From: M55B112 sp964539395
GTDB lineage: Bacteria; Bacteroidota; Bacteroidia; Bacteroidales; GCA-2748055
Reading direction: 5' to 3'
NCBI GenBank assembly: GCA_964539395.1
Contig: CAZIIU010000008.1
Location: 1-64,000, forward strand
DNA: 64,000 nucleotides
Shown here: positions 26,628 to 34,494 of the stretch, in pieces
Numbering within the stretch: the first letter of the stretch is position 1
How the letters are laid out: each line of letters starts with the position of its first letter
Position numbers and translations under genes: made by a program
The notes under the pieces: generated by a model
Told to the model about the DNA's origin: nothing
Databases searched by the model: none
Seen by the model: the letters and a program-made list of their open reading frames with translations, nothing else

Positions 26628-27650
26628 ATGTCTTGTTGCAATGGAATATGCGGTTGCGGAAAAGGGGGACAGACCCAAGCGCAAGAACAACTCATTCTGG
26701 ATCAGTTAAATACAGGAAAAGGAATGCTTGCCACATACGACTGGTTAACAGACCTGGACAGCCTGAAACCGGAGGAGGAGATCGTAGAGGTTAGATTCAA
26801 GAATAGCCGGAAGGAGTTTTACAGGAATGCCAGGCGTTTGCGGTTAAAGAAGGATGACCGTATTGTTGTTGATACGGAGGGTGGGCACGATCTCGGAACG
26901 GTATCCCTTACAGGTGATCTTGCCAAAAAGCAGTTCAACAAAAAAAATGTTGGAACAAAGTCCGGCTCACTAAACCAGGTCTACAGGATCGCCAGGGAAA
27001 CTGACCTCAAGAAGTGGCTGGAGGCAAAGAAAAAAGAGCGGTCAGCACTGTTAAAATGCCGGGAAATGGCTGCCTCACTGAAGCTTGACATGAGCATTGG
27101 TGATGTTGAGTTCAGAGGGGATGCCAGGAAATTAACGCTATTTTATACGGCCGATGGGAGGGTTGACTTCAGGGAGCTGCTGAAGCTGTGTATGCGGGAA
27201 TTTAAGATAAAAATCGAACTGCGACAGATCGGAGCCAGGCAGAACGCTGCCCGGACCGGGGGAATCGGATCCTGTGGCAGGGAACTCTGCTGCTCCACCT
27301 GGAAAACTGAATTAAACACTGTAAAAACGAAAAGTGCATGGAAACAGGACCTCTCATTAAACATCTCCCGTCTTGCCGGACAATGCGGTAAATTGAAATG
27401 TTGCCTCAACTACGAGTTGGAAACCTACCTCGAAGCCTGGGAGTCGTTTCCGGCAGAACTGATCAACCTGGAAACCGATCGGGGCATACTAAAGCCCTTA
27501 AATGCAGATGTTCTGAAAGGAGAGGTGCAATACTCACTCGATGAGCCTAAACTGAATACGCGCTATACTATCACAATTGATCGTGTTAAGGACTATATCG
27601 CACTGAACAAAAAAGGTAAACTTATACAATCAAGCAGACTGGAGCAATGA
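26628..27650 (+). CDS. ricT: RicT/YaaT-like PSP1-domain protein
   Basis: A 340-residue cytosolic protein with a PSP1 domain. It has the paired cysteine motifs that bind an Fe-S cluster in the Bacillus Ric complex: GSCGRELCC (residues ~215-223) and GQCGKLKCCLNYE (~252-264). An additional Cys-rich N-terminus reads MSCCNGICGCGKGG. In Bacillus, RicT works with RicA and RicF in RNA processing; in Bacteroidota the protein is usually alone, as here. The C-terminal ~40 residues carry the Bacteroidota extension (ITIDRVKDYIALNKKGK). It is convergent with lipA, with only 1 bp between the stop codons. Confidence 0.85.
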   Translation: MSCCNGICGCGKGGQTQAQEQLILDQLNTGKGMLATYDWLTDLDSLKPEEEIVEVRFKNSRKEFYRNARRLRLKKDDRIVVDTEGGHDLGTVSLTGDLAKKQFNKKNVGTKSGSLNQVYRIARETDLKKWLEAKKKERSALLKCREMAASLKLDMSIGDVEFRGDARKLTLFYTADGRVDFRELLKLCMREFKIKIELRQIGARQNAARTGGIGSCGRELCCSTWKTELNTVKTKSAWKQDLSLNISRLAGQCGKLKCCLNYELETYLEAWESFPAELINLETDRGILKPLNADVLKGEVQYSLDEPKLNTRYTITIDRVKDYIALNKKGKLIQSSRLEQ

Positions 27651-27651
27651 C

Positions 27652-28512
27652 TCAACCGTTCACATGCTTTTCTGCATGGTATGAAGATCGCACCAAAGGA
27701 TGGCTTTCCATGTAAGTAAAACCCATCTTCAGCCCTTCATTCCTGTAATACTCGAAAACCTCCGGCTTTACATACTCCTCCACCTTTGCCAGGTTCGAAT
27801 CGGGTTGAAGGTATTGTCCGATTGTTACCACACGGCAACCGGCATCCTTCAGATCGCGCAGGGTTTGAAGAACCTCAACCTGCCGCTCACCGAGTCCGAG
27901 CATTATCCCCGACTTGGGCACAATCCCGGAGCCAGCAACCTGTTGAATCACCTTCAGGCTGGTCCTGTAATTTGAATTACTCCTGATCCTGGGTGTCAGA
28001 CGCTCTACGGTCTCAACATTATGAGATATTACCTCCGGGCTGGCATCAATCACAATCTGCACATGCTCCTCCACCCCTTTGAAATCAGGAATGAGTACCT
28101 CAAGGGTCGTTTCAGGATTCCTCAATCTGATCATCTTTATTGTCGCAGCCCAGAACCTGGCCCCTCCATCCTTCAAATCATCGCGATTCACAGAAGTAAT
28201 CACGGCATGCTTCAATTCCAGGGTCCTGATCGTGTCCGCCAACCGGCCTGGTTCCTCCCAGTCGAGCGGATCAGGAATCAGGTTCTCCACATAGCAGAAC
28301 CTGCAGTTCCGCGTACATTTCGACCCCATGATCATAAAGCTGGCCGTACCTGCGTTCCAGCATTCCCCTTTGTTTGGGCAGTTCCCGCTGGTGCAGATAG
28401 TATTCAGCTCATGCTCCTTTATAAGATTCCTGACCCTGGAATAGGTTTCTCCTTTTGGCATCGGCACCTTCATCCAGCGCGGCAACCTAAATGCTGTATC
28501 TTTCGTCTCCAT
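27652..28512 (-). CDS. lipA: Lipoyl synthase
   Basis: This radical SAM enzyme inserts two sulfurs into octanoyl chains on lipoyl domains. The 286 residues contain the auxiliary cluster motif CTSGNCPNKGEC (residues ~40-51) and the radical SAM motif CTRNCRFC (~66-73), plus VITSVNRDDLKDGG and the C-terminal conserved serine in VRSSYHAE. The length is typical. It is 11 bp downstream of mtaB on the same strand, placing two radical SAM/Fe-S enzymes in one operon. Confidence 0.97.
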   Translation of the reverse strand: METKDTAFRLPRWMKVPMPKGETYSRVRNLIKEHELNTICTSGNCPNKGECWNAGTASFMIMGSKCTRNCRFCYVENLIPDPLDWEEPGRLADTIRTLELKHAVITSVNRDDLKDGGARFWAATIKMIRLRNPETTLEVLIPDFKGVEEHVQIVIDASPEVISHNVETVERLTPRIRSNSNYRTSLKVIQQVAGSGIVPKSGIMLGLGERQVEVLQTLRDLKDAGCRVVTIGQYLQPDSNLAKVEEYVKPEVFEYYRNEGLKMGFTYMESHPLVRSSYHAEKHVNG

Positions 28513-28523
28513 AATGCTTCCTC

Positions 28524-29816
28524 CTATATTTGTACTGCTCTCATCACCGGCTCCTCTCCGGACAGTATTTCGTTCAACATAACATCAACAAATCGGTTCC
28601 TGGCTGGCTCCTCAACATCAAATGAAACGGGTAGATAGTGCTCTCCATACCCTGAAGCAACCATTTCACCGTCAACCTTTTCAATCAAAACCCGTTGACT
28701 CTTCCCCAGCATAGACCGCATATAGTCAAGCCGCATCTCCTCCGACATCTTTCGAATAACTTCACTCCTCTCTGCCATCACCATCCCCGGTACCTGCTCC
28801 TTCATCCGGTCGGCCCGTGTCCCTGATCGTCTGGAATACCGAAACGTATGTACATGCGAAAACTGTGCCCTGGCCAAAAAATCCACGGTCTGCAAAAAAT
28901 CATCCTTGCTCTCCCCCGGAAAGCCAACAATTACGTCGGTAGAAAAATTAAAACCGGGGATCGCATCCCTGAACCGCTCGATCGTCTCCATAAAGTAGCG
29001 GGCAGTGTACATCCGCCGCATCTTTAACAATATTCTCTCCGAACCACTCTGCAGACAAAGATGCAAGTGGGGGGTAAGTTTCGGGTGACTGAACAGCTGG
29101 TGAAACCGGTCGGTGAACCCGTCGGGTTCGAGCGAAGATATCCTTACCCTGAAATCACCTGGCAGCTCCAGCACCTCTTCAATAACATCCTCAAATGTAC
29201 TCCCATCATGGTCATACCGGCCAATGTTCACACCTGTAATCACCACCTCCTTAAAACCATTGTCAACAACCCGGCGGACATTCTCCAGCACCTTGTTCAA
29301 CGGTCTGCTCACGGCCCTTCCTCTTACAGTTGGAATAATACAAAAAGTGCAAAAGTTATCGCATCCGTCCTGAATTTTTATCGAGGTTCGGGTATGCAGA
29401 CTTTTTTGCACAGTATCAAACCCAAACCGGTTCCCCGGTAACTTATCGGGAAGAATCAGCTCACCTTTAAAATGGCTGTCTACCAACTCCACAATATTGT
29501 TTTTATGGTCATTATCAACCACGTACGTAATCTGCTCCTGGCTTTCAAGATTTTGCTTGTAATGATCTGCCATGCAGCCGGTAACCACAACCAGGGCGCT
29601 ACGGTTCCTGGCTGCTGCATTTCGAATGGTGTGCCGCGATTTATGGTCACTCTGATTGGTAACGGTACAGGTATTAACCACTGTTACATCGGCATATTCA
29701 CCGAAATCAACCACCTGGTATCCGGCATTGTGAAAACCGGTTACCAGTGCATCGGTCTCAAACTGGTTCAACCGGCAACCCAACGTTTTGAATGAAACTT
29801 TCTTAAGGACCTTCAT
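28524..29816 (-). CDS. mtaB: tRNA t6A37 methylthiotransferase MtaB
   Basis: This radical SAM enzyme adds a methylthio group to t6A at position 37 of ANN-decoding tRNAs. The 430 residues show an N-terminal MTTase domain (FKTLGCRLNQFETDAL; further Cys in VVNTCTVTN and VVTGCMADHY), the radical SAM CxxxCxxC in GCDNFCTFCIIPTVRGR, and a C-terminal TRAM-like region. The opening FKTLGCRLNQ and the RGRAVSRP stretch favour MtaB over MiaB or RimO. tsaC, which supplies the t6A precursor, is also in this window (47.8 kb). lipA follows. Confidence 0.93.
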   Translation of the reverse strand: MKVLKKVSFKTLGCRLNQFETDALVTGFHNAGYQVVDFGEYADVTVVNTCTVTNQSDHKSRHTIRNAAARNRSALVVVTGCMADHYKQNLESQEQITYVVDNDHKNNIVELVDSHFKGELILPDKLPGNRFGFDTVQKSLHTRTSIKIQDGCDNFCTFCIIPTVRGRAVSRPLNKVLENVRRVVDNGFKEVVITGVNIGRYDHDGSTFEDVIEEVLELPGDFRVRISSLEPDGFTDRFHQLFSHPKLTPHLHLCLQSGSERILLKMRRMYTARYFMETIERFRDAIPGFNFSTDVIVGFPGESKDDFLQTVDFLARAQFSHVHTFRYSRRSGTRADRMKEQVPGMVMAERSEVIRKMSEEMRLDYMRSMLGKSQRVLIEKVDGEMVASGYGEHYLPVSFDVEEPARNRFVDVMLNEILSGEEPVMRAVQI

Positions 29817-29976
29817 TTTATAGGATTCCTTTCATAAACCTGATAAATTTCCCTGTATATCAATAGCAATTGATACGGGTTATATCAACGATCATCTTGA
29901 GTATTCTGACAGTTAATTATCCTGCTGCTACTCTTACTCTCTCCCCCTGTTATTTGCTTACAACTAGTTCTCATAA

Positions 29977-30639
29977 TTAAAAATATACTTCCGTAAACAG
30001 CTGATCGTGCCTGTACCCCTGTGCCCTGAGTATATCCATTGCATCATAGATCATACTGCTGTTCCCGCAAAGATACACTTTATCCGCCGTTTCCTCCAAT
30101 CCGGTTAACAGGTAATCGGTGATGCGACCATTAAAATCCCCCTTGTTACCTCTCGATGTGCAGGTAAAGTAACGGTCCGCTTCATAATGATCCCTTTCAT
30201 ATGCTTCGTGGATATCTCTTATTCCGTGTATCAACCTGTAATCAGCCCCAGGGTAAGCGAGGACAAAGCTGTGAAATGGTGCTATCCCTGTACCAGAAGC
30301 AATAAAGAGAAGTTTTTCTCCCTCCTGTGGTTTCGCATCGGTAAGAAAAAAGCCATAAGGCCCTTTAACGCTCAGCTCATCACCGGGTTTTACATTTTTT
30401 AACTGCTGGCTCACCAATCCGTCGTCCACCACTTTAATGAGCACCTCAAGAGAGGAGCTGTTGGGACTGCTGTAAATGGAGTACTCCCTGTGCTGTCCCG
30501 ATCCCTTTAATCCCAGGTTGATATGCTGACCAGGTTTGAAGACCATACCGCCCCCTGAAAACTGCAATATATAGGTAGATTCATTCAAATACTCAATACG
30601 CTCTGCAATATATTTATCCAATGTTGTTAATGTATTCAC
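29977..30639 (-). CDS. FAD-binding ferredoxin/flavodoxin-NADP reductase-like protein
   Basis: A 220-residue flavoprotein of the ferredoxin-NADP+ reductase family. It shows the FAD-binding HREYSIYSSPN motif, the GPYGFF loop, the NAD(P) motif FIASGTGIAPFHSF, CGNSSMIYDAMDIL and a C-terminal aromatic end EVYF that stacks on the flavin. It is cytosolic. I favour the GTG at 30639, where the domain begins (NTLTTLDKYIAERI); the open frame extends about 31 codons further to an ATG at 30732, but that stretch does not resemble the family. There is no associated ferredoxin gene. Confidence 0.82.
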   Translation of the reverse strand: MNTLTTLDKYIAERIEYLNESTYILQFSGGGMVFKPGQHINLGLKGSGQHREYSIYSSPNSSSLEVLIKVVDDGLVSQQLKNVKPGDELSVKGPYGFFLTDAKPQEGEKLLFIASGTGIAPFHSFVLAYPGADYRLIHGIRDIHEAYERDHYEADRYFTCTSRGNKGDFNGRITDYLLTGLEETADKVYLCGNSSMIYDAMDILRAQGYRHDQLFTEVYF

Positions 30640-30807
30640 TCTAATTATGTTATTATATAAAAATGTGGTTACTACCCCCTTCTGTCCCAGGCTACTCCCC
30701 CGGAGAGATGACGTAGAATGGTTTGCTTTCAATAACAGACATGCATATATAGAGTAATAAACGCTTACAGGGCAAATTGTTCACTTATCTTGCACATTTC
30801 GGAAATG

Positions 30808-32346
30808 TCAGCCCGCCCACCCTTCACGGTCAAGACTCCTGTAATTCACAGCTTCTGCAACATGTGCAGGTTCTATGTGCGCTTCCCCCTCCAGATCGGC
30901 GATGGTGCGGGAAACTTTTAGTATGCGGTCGTAGGCCCGAGCTGATAGGCCAAGCTTCTCTATGGCATTTTTCAGAATAACCTGGCTTCCAGAACCAAGG
31001 ACACAAAACTTCCTAAGCATGGCAGGGGTCATCTGTGAATTGGCAAGCACCCCTTTGATGCCAGCGAATCTTTTCTCCTGAACCTGTGCCCCTTTGATCA
31101 CCCTCATCCTGATCACCTCGCTGGTCTCTGCATCCCGTAATTCCGACAATTGTCTGAAGGGCACCGGAACCACCTCGATATGAATATCAATCCTGTCGAG
31201 CAGCGGTCCGGATACTTTGTTCAGATAACTCTTAACCATACCTGGATTACAGCTGCACTCTTTCTCGGGATGATTGTAAAAACCACACGGACACGGGTTC
31301 ATTGAGGCGATCAGAACAAAATTCGCCGGATAATTCACCGAAAACTTTGCACGGCTCACCGTAATGAAACCATCCTCCATAGGCTGCCGCAACACCTCCA
31401 GGGTATTGCGTTGAAACTCCGGCAGTTCATCCATAAAGAGTACGCCATTATGAGAAAGTGAAACCTCCCCGGGCTGGGGCGAATTACCTCCACCGACCAG
31501 GGCGATATGAGAAATCGTATGATGGGGTGCCCTGAAAGGCCTTTGAGTGATCAGTCCGCTTTCCCCGTTCATCTTTCCAGCTACAGAGTGTATCTTCGTT
31601 GTCTCCAACGCCTCGTCAATGGTCATCGGAGTTATAATCGATGGCATCCGCTTCGCCAGCATTGTCTTTCCCGAGCCGGGTGGTCCGACCATAATCACAT
31701 TATGCTTTCCGCATGCGGCAATCATCAGCGCCCGCTTCACCGCCTCCTGTCCCTTCACATCTGAAAAATTCAGGTCATAATGCTCCATGTTTTTCAGAAA
31801 TTCCTCACGGATATTGATGCGTGTTGGTTCGATATTCAACGTCCCGGCCAAAAAACTGAAAGCCTCCTTCAGCGCCTTCACACCAATAACCTCTAGCCCC
31901 TCAACCACCGCCGCCTCCTTCGCATTTCCTGCTGGCACAATAATTCCCCTGAACCCCTCCTTCTTGGCCCGCAGCGCCATGGGCAGTACCCCGCGCACAT
32001 TCTGCACCGACCCATCGAGCGACAGTTCACCCATGATCATATACCTTGAAAACCCGTCATCCCGTAACTGCTTCGATGCCGATAGAATGGCCAGGGCCAA
32101 CGGAAGATCATAGGCTGCACCCTCCTTGCGGATATCGGCCGGGGCCATATTCACCACCACCCGGGTTCTGGGCCAGTCGAGCCCGTTGTTCAAAATGGCC
32201 GACTCGATGCGCTTCTGACTCTCCCTCACTGCACTGTCGGCCAATCCTACAATAAAAAACCGTATCCCATGAGTGATGTTCACCTCAATCGTAATCATGG
32301 TCGCACTGATCCCTTGAACCGAACTCCCATAAGCTTTAATGAGCAT
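30808..32346 (-). CDS. YifB/ComM-family Mg-chelatase-like AAA+ ATPase
   Basis: A 512-residue AAA+ protein of the ComM/YifB family; in naturally competent bacteria ComM is a hexameric helicase promoting branch migration during transformation. Domains in order are a Lon-protease-like N-terminal fold (residues 1-~165), the AAA+ core with Walker A GPPGSGKTMLAKRMP and Walker B GVLFMDELPEF, and a C-terminal Mg-chelatase domain with GLSARAYDRILKVSRTIADL. The start at 32346 (MLIKAYGSSVQGI) is the conserved family N-terminus; the frame is open 39 codons further upstream. No competence genes are adjacent. Confidence 0.92.
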   Translation of the reverse strand: MLIKAYGSSVQGISATMITIEVNITHGIRFFIVGLADSAVRESQKRIESAILNNGLDWPRTRVVVNMAPADIRKEGAAYDLPLALAILSASKQLRDDGFSRYMIMGELSLDGSVQNVRGVLPMALRAKKEGFRGIIVPAGNAKEAAVVEGLEVIGVKALKEAFSFLAGTLNIEPTRINIREEFLKNMEHYDLNFSDVKGQEAVKRALMIAACGKHNVIMVGPPGSGKTMLAKRMPSIITPMTIDEALETTKIHSVAGKMNGESGLITQRPFRAPHHTISHIALVGGGNSPQPGEVSLSHNGVLFMDELPEFQRNTLEVLRQPMEDGFITVSRAKFSVNYPANFVLIASMNPCPCGFYNHPEKECSCNPGMVKSYLNKVSGPLLDRIDIHIEVVPVPFRQLSELRDAETSEVIRMRVIKGAQVQEKRFAGIKGVLANSQMTPAMLRKFCVLGSGSQVILKNAIEKLGLSARAYDRILKVSRTIADLEGEAHIEPAHVAEAVNYRSLDREGWAG

Positions 32347-32761
32347 ATTATGTGCCTGTTGTTTGAAATTGACTAAGGTGGCTTTTAGGTAGATATTCCT
32401 GCGATTTCGGACACCCGAGCCCATAGAAAGAAGCAAAGTACAGAATACTCCTTCTCGAACCACCTTCTCCTGTTAATGTGATGAGAAGGGAAACGATCGT
32501 TCATAAACAAAAAAATCTTCATAACCTTTGAACAGGTATGCAGATTTTTTTATTCCATCAAAACGATCTGTTTCAATGAAAACACGCTTTCAGAAATATC
32601 AGAATTATATTCAGGTGTATTAAGTATGGTATCCTGAAAGCCATTTAAGCAGGTGTGGTTTTTCAGATTCAGAATGCTGTTCTAAGGGAGTGCATCAGGA
32701 ATGAATCCAACGTAAAAAAAATGTTGTTCAGTTCGAAATTAAGGAGAACAACATCACTCTC
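32347..32761. other. 415-bp intergenic stretch upstream of yifB
   Basis: This holds the upstream region of yifB and the 3' end signals of the orphan lipoprotein gene. Apart from the hairpin at 32712-32754 I see no gene, RNA or repeat. The part within 120 bp of yifB is open in the yifB frame but does not resemble the family. The middle part is AT-rich with stops in all frames. Confidence 0.5.
32712..32754 (-). terminator. Terminator of the orphan lipoprotein gene
   Basis: Inverted repeat ATGTTGTTC (32721-32729) / GAACAACAT (32746-32754), 9-bp stem with 16-nt loop. On the minus strand it is followed by TTTTTTT and begins 8 bp after the lipoprotein stop codon. Confidence 0.65.
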
Positions 32762-33457
32762 CTACTTCCTGAATACCATCACCTTTTCCTCAACATGCAA
32801 CTGCCACTCACCATCCTGTATTTGCCATGAACTCTCTTCAATATGCAGGGCTTCGCCTATAATCAGCCGGCCAGAGCGGGAATATTGAGTATCACTGTTT
32901 CTTGCAGGTATATCTTCCGTAAGCGTAGTAATTTCCTTACCTGCCATCATCCTGGCGGAAAGGTCATCGTCATGAGGCGGCAAACCTCCAACGACTCCAA
33001 GCCCCTTTCGGGCATGTACATTAAGGAAAAGTTCTATATAGGTATCCGTTCCGTCCAGACCGTCATGGAAAATGCCTCCTGGTGTACCCGGATTCTGAAT
33101 AAGCTCGTAGGACCCGGTATATTTATACCAGTAAGGCGAATCCTCAGACTCATAGTAGTAGTCATACTTCCCAGGATAACTCTCGTAATAATGTCCTGCG
33201 ACAATTTCTTCCGAATCAACAAAATCCGAATTGGTGATGTCAAAGTATGAGTTCCCCTTTCCAGACACCCCCTTACTAACTCCATATTTTGGAATATCCG
33301 GGTTGTTATCTTCATAATAATACACACCGTAATCTTCACTGAAGTACTCCCATTCAATGGAAATAAAGCAATGTCCCGGATCGCCGTCAACCCCGCAGGA
33401 AGCTGAGAAAACAGCAACAACGGCAACCATACATACCAATTTAAAATATTTCATCAC
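32762..33457 (-). CDS. Predicted lipoprotein, Tyr/Asp/Glu-rich, unknown function
   Basis: A 231-residue protein with a lipoprotein signal (hydrophobic residues 4-17, lipobox FSASC, Cys21). The mature part is rich in Tyr, Asp, Glu and Gly (YYYEDNN, YDYYYESEDSPYWYKY), with later GDGLD-like acidic loops and a more regular beta-rich C-terminus (SSWQIQDGEWQLHVEEKVMV). I recognise no domain. It has its own terminator and no operon partners. Likely surface or periplasmic; the aromatic/acidic composition could suit a calcium- or glycan-binding beta protein, but that is guesswork. Confidence 0.65.
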   Translation of the reverse strand: MMKYFKLVCMVAVVAVFSASCGVDGDPGHCFISIEWEYFSEDYGVYYYEDNNPDIPKYGVSKGVSGKGNSYFDITNSDFVDSEEIVAGHYYESYPGKYDYYYESEDSPYWYKYTGSYELIQNPGTPGGIFHDGLDGTDTYIELFLNVHARKGLGVVGGLPPHDDDLSARMMAGKEITTLTEDIPARNSDTQYSRSGRLIIGEALHIEESSWQIQDGEWQLHVEEKVMVFRK

Positions 33458-33543
33458 TTATCCTTATAAAGCCAACCTTCCTCACCAATCTGATCAGTTC
33501 AGATTTTCTGTATAAAAAATACGCTACAATTTTTGGGCCATTT

Positions 33544-34119
33544 TTAAGAAAGCACCTTCCGTTCGATCAGATCAATCAGAATATGAATCACCTTTATATG
33601 CACCTCCTGTATCCGGTCACTGTATTTTCCCCCATCAACACGTATCTCAACGTCCGATAGCGTCGATAAAAGTCCTCCGGATTTTCCCGTAAGGGCAATA
33701 ACCTTCATACCTTTCATCCTGGCACTCTCTGCAGCCCTGATCACATTGAGAGAATTCCCGCTGGTACTGATGGCCAGCAATACATCTTTGCCAGTTCCCA
33801 TACCTTCGATAAAACGTGAAAAGATATGCTCGTAGCCATAATCGTTACCTGCACATGTAAGATGAGCAGGATCCGATATACTCATAGCAGGTAGCGATGG
33901 CCGCTCATGCCGGAACCTGCCAGTGAGCTCCTGCGCAAAGTGCATGGCATCGCACATGGAGCCTCCATTACCGCATGAAATAATTCTTCCCCCGCTATTG
34001 AGAGATTCCGACAGTATCACTGCTGCGTTCTCAATAGCAGAAATTGAGGCTGGATTCCTGATGAACTTAACAAGGACTGCCTCCGCATCCCTGAGGTTTT
34101 GCAAAATGATATCCTGCAT
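33544..34119 (-). CDS. gmhA: Sedoheptulose-7-phosphate isomerase (phosphoheptose isomerase)
   Basis: This SIS-domain enzyme makes D-glycero-D-manno-heptose 7-phosphate, the first step to LPS heptose. The 191 residues align well with my recollection of E. coli GmhA, e.g. SCGNGGSMCDAMHFAQELTGR, LLAISTSGNSLNVIRAA, KVIALTGKSGG and DRIQEVHIKVIHILIDLIE, including zinc and active-site residues. I set the start at 34119 because it matches the E. coli N-terminus and because a -7 box overlaps the alternative ATG at 34140. The other heptose genes are not in this window. It is divergent from the mutL operon. Confidence 0.93.
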   Translation of the reverse strand: MQDIILQNLRDAEAVLVKFIRNPASISAIENAAVILSESLNSGGRIISCGNGGSMCDAMHFAQELTGRFRHERPSLPAMSISDPAHLTCAGNDYGYEHIFSRFIEGMGTGKDVLLAISTSGNSLNVIRAAESARMKGMKVIALTGKSGGLLSTLSDVEIRVDGGKYSDRIQEVHIKVIHILIDLIERKVLS

Positions 34120-34137
34120 TGACTGACAATTTTGTTT

Positions 34138-34145
34138 CAAAAGTA
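34138..34145 (-). promoter_or_regulatory. -7 box of gmhA
   Basis: Minus-strand TACTTTTG (TAnnTTTG) ending 18 nt before the ATG at 34119. It overlaps an upstream in-frame ATG at 34140, ruling that codon out if the box is used. Confidence 0.45.
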
Positions 34146-34162
34146 CACATTCCTGCAGATTC

Positions 34163-34191
34163 TTGCTATTAAAAAAAAATTGGTACCTTTG
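34163..34191 (+). promoter_or_regulatory. Promoter of the mutL operon
   Basis: TTG at 34163-34165 and TACCTTTG at 34184-34191 are 18 bp apart. The first start codon follows at 34210. It is back-to-back with the gmhA promoter. Confidence 0.6.
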
Positions 34192-34209
34192 CGGGGAAAA
34201 ACTGTAGCA

Positions 34210-34494
34210 ATGGGAATACCACGTTTTTTTAAATTGAAGGAACCCAATCGGTTTAATTATAAGCCCTTATACTGGGATCCTGAAAAAGAGGCACGGGAAG
34301 AAAGGGTAAGAAGAATCAAGGCCGAACTTGGACAGGAAATCTCTTTCAGCAAGCAATCTTCTGCCATTACCAGAGGATCATTCAGGCAATACAGCTCAGG
34401 AAAGCACCGGAAAGCGGGTCGTGAATCAAATCTCCGCCTTGTGATCATTGCTGCAGCGTTATTATTACTCGCCTATTTATTGTTCTACAGGTAA
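34210..34494 (+). CDS. Small single-pass membrane protein upstream of mutL
   Basis: A 94-residue protein with a basic, helical N-terminal ~70 residues (YWDPEKEAREERVRRIKAEL, then a Ser/Arg-rich linker) and one C-terminal membrane helix (VIIAAALLLLAYLLFY). It is therefore tail-anchored with its body in the cytosol. The start at 34210 follows the promoter. Its stop is directly followed by the mutL ATG, so the two are surely co-translated. I recall similar short proteins before mutL in other Bacteroidota, but I know no function. Confidence 0.75.
   Translation: MGIPRFFKLKEPNRFNYKPLYWDPEKEAREERVRRIKAELGQEISFSKQSSAITRGSFRQYSSGKHRKAGRESNLRLVIIAAALLLLAYLLFYR

Noticed and set aside
30640..30732. Extended N-terminus of the flavin reductase
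   Set aside because: The 31 extra residues are Ser/Thr-rich with no family similarity, and the reductase domain begins after the GTG at 30639.
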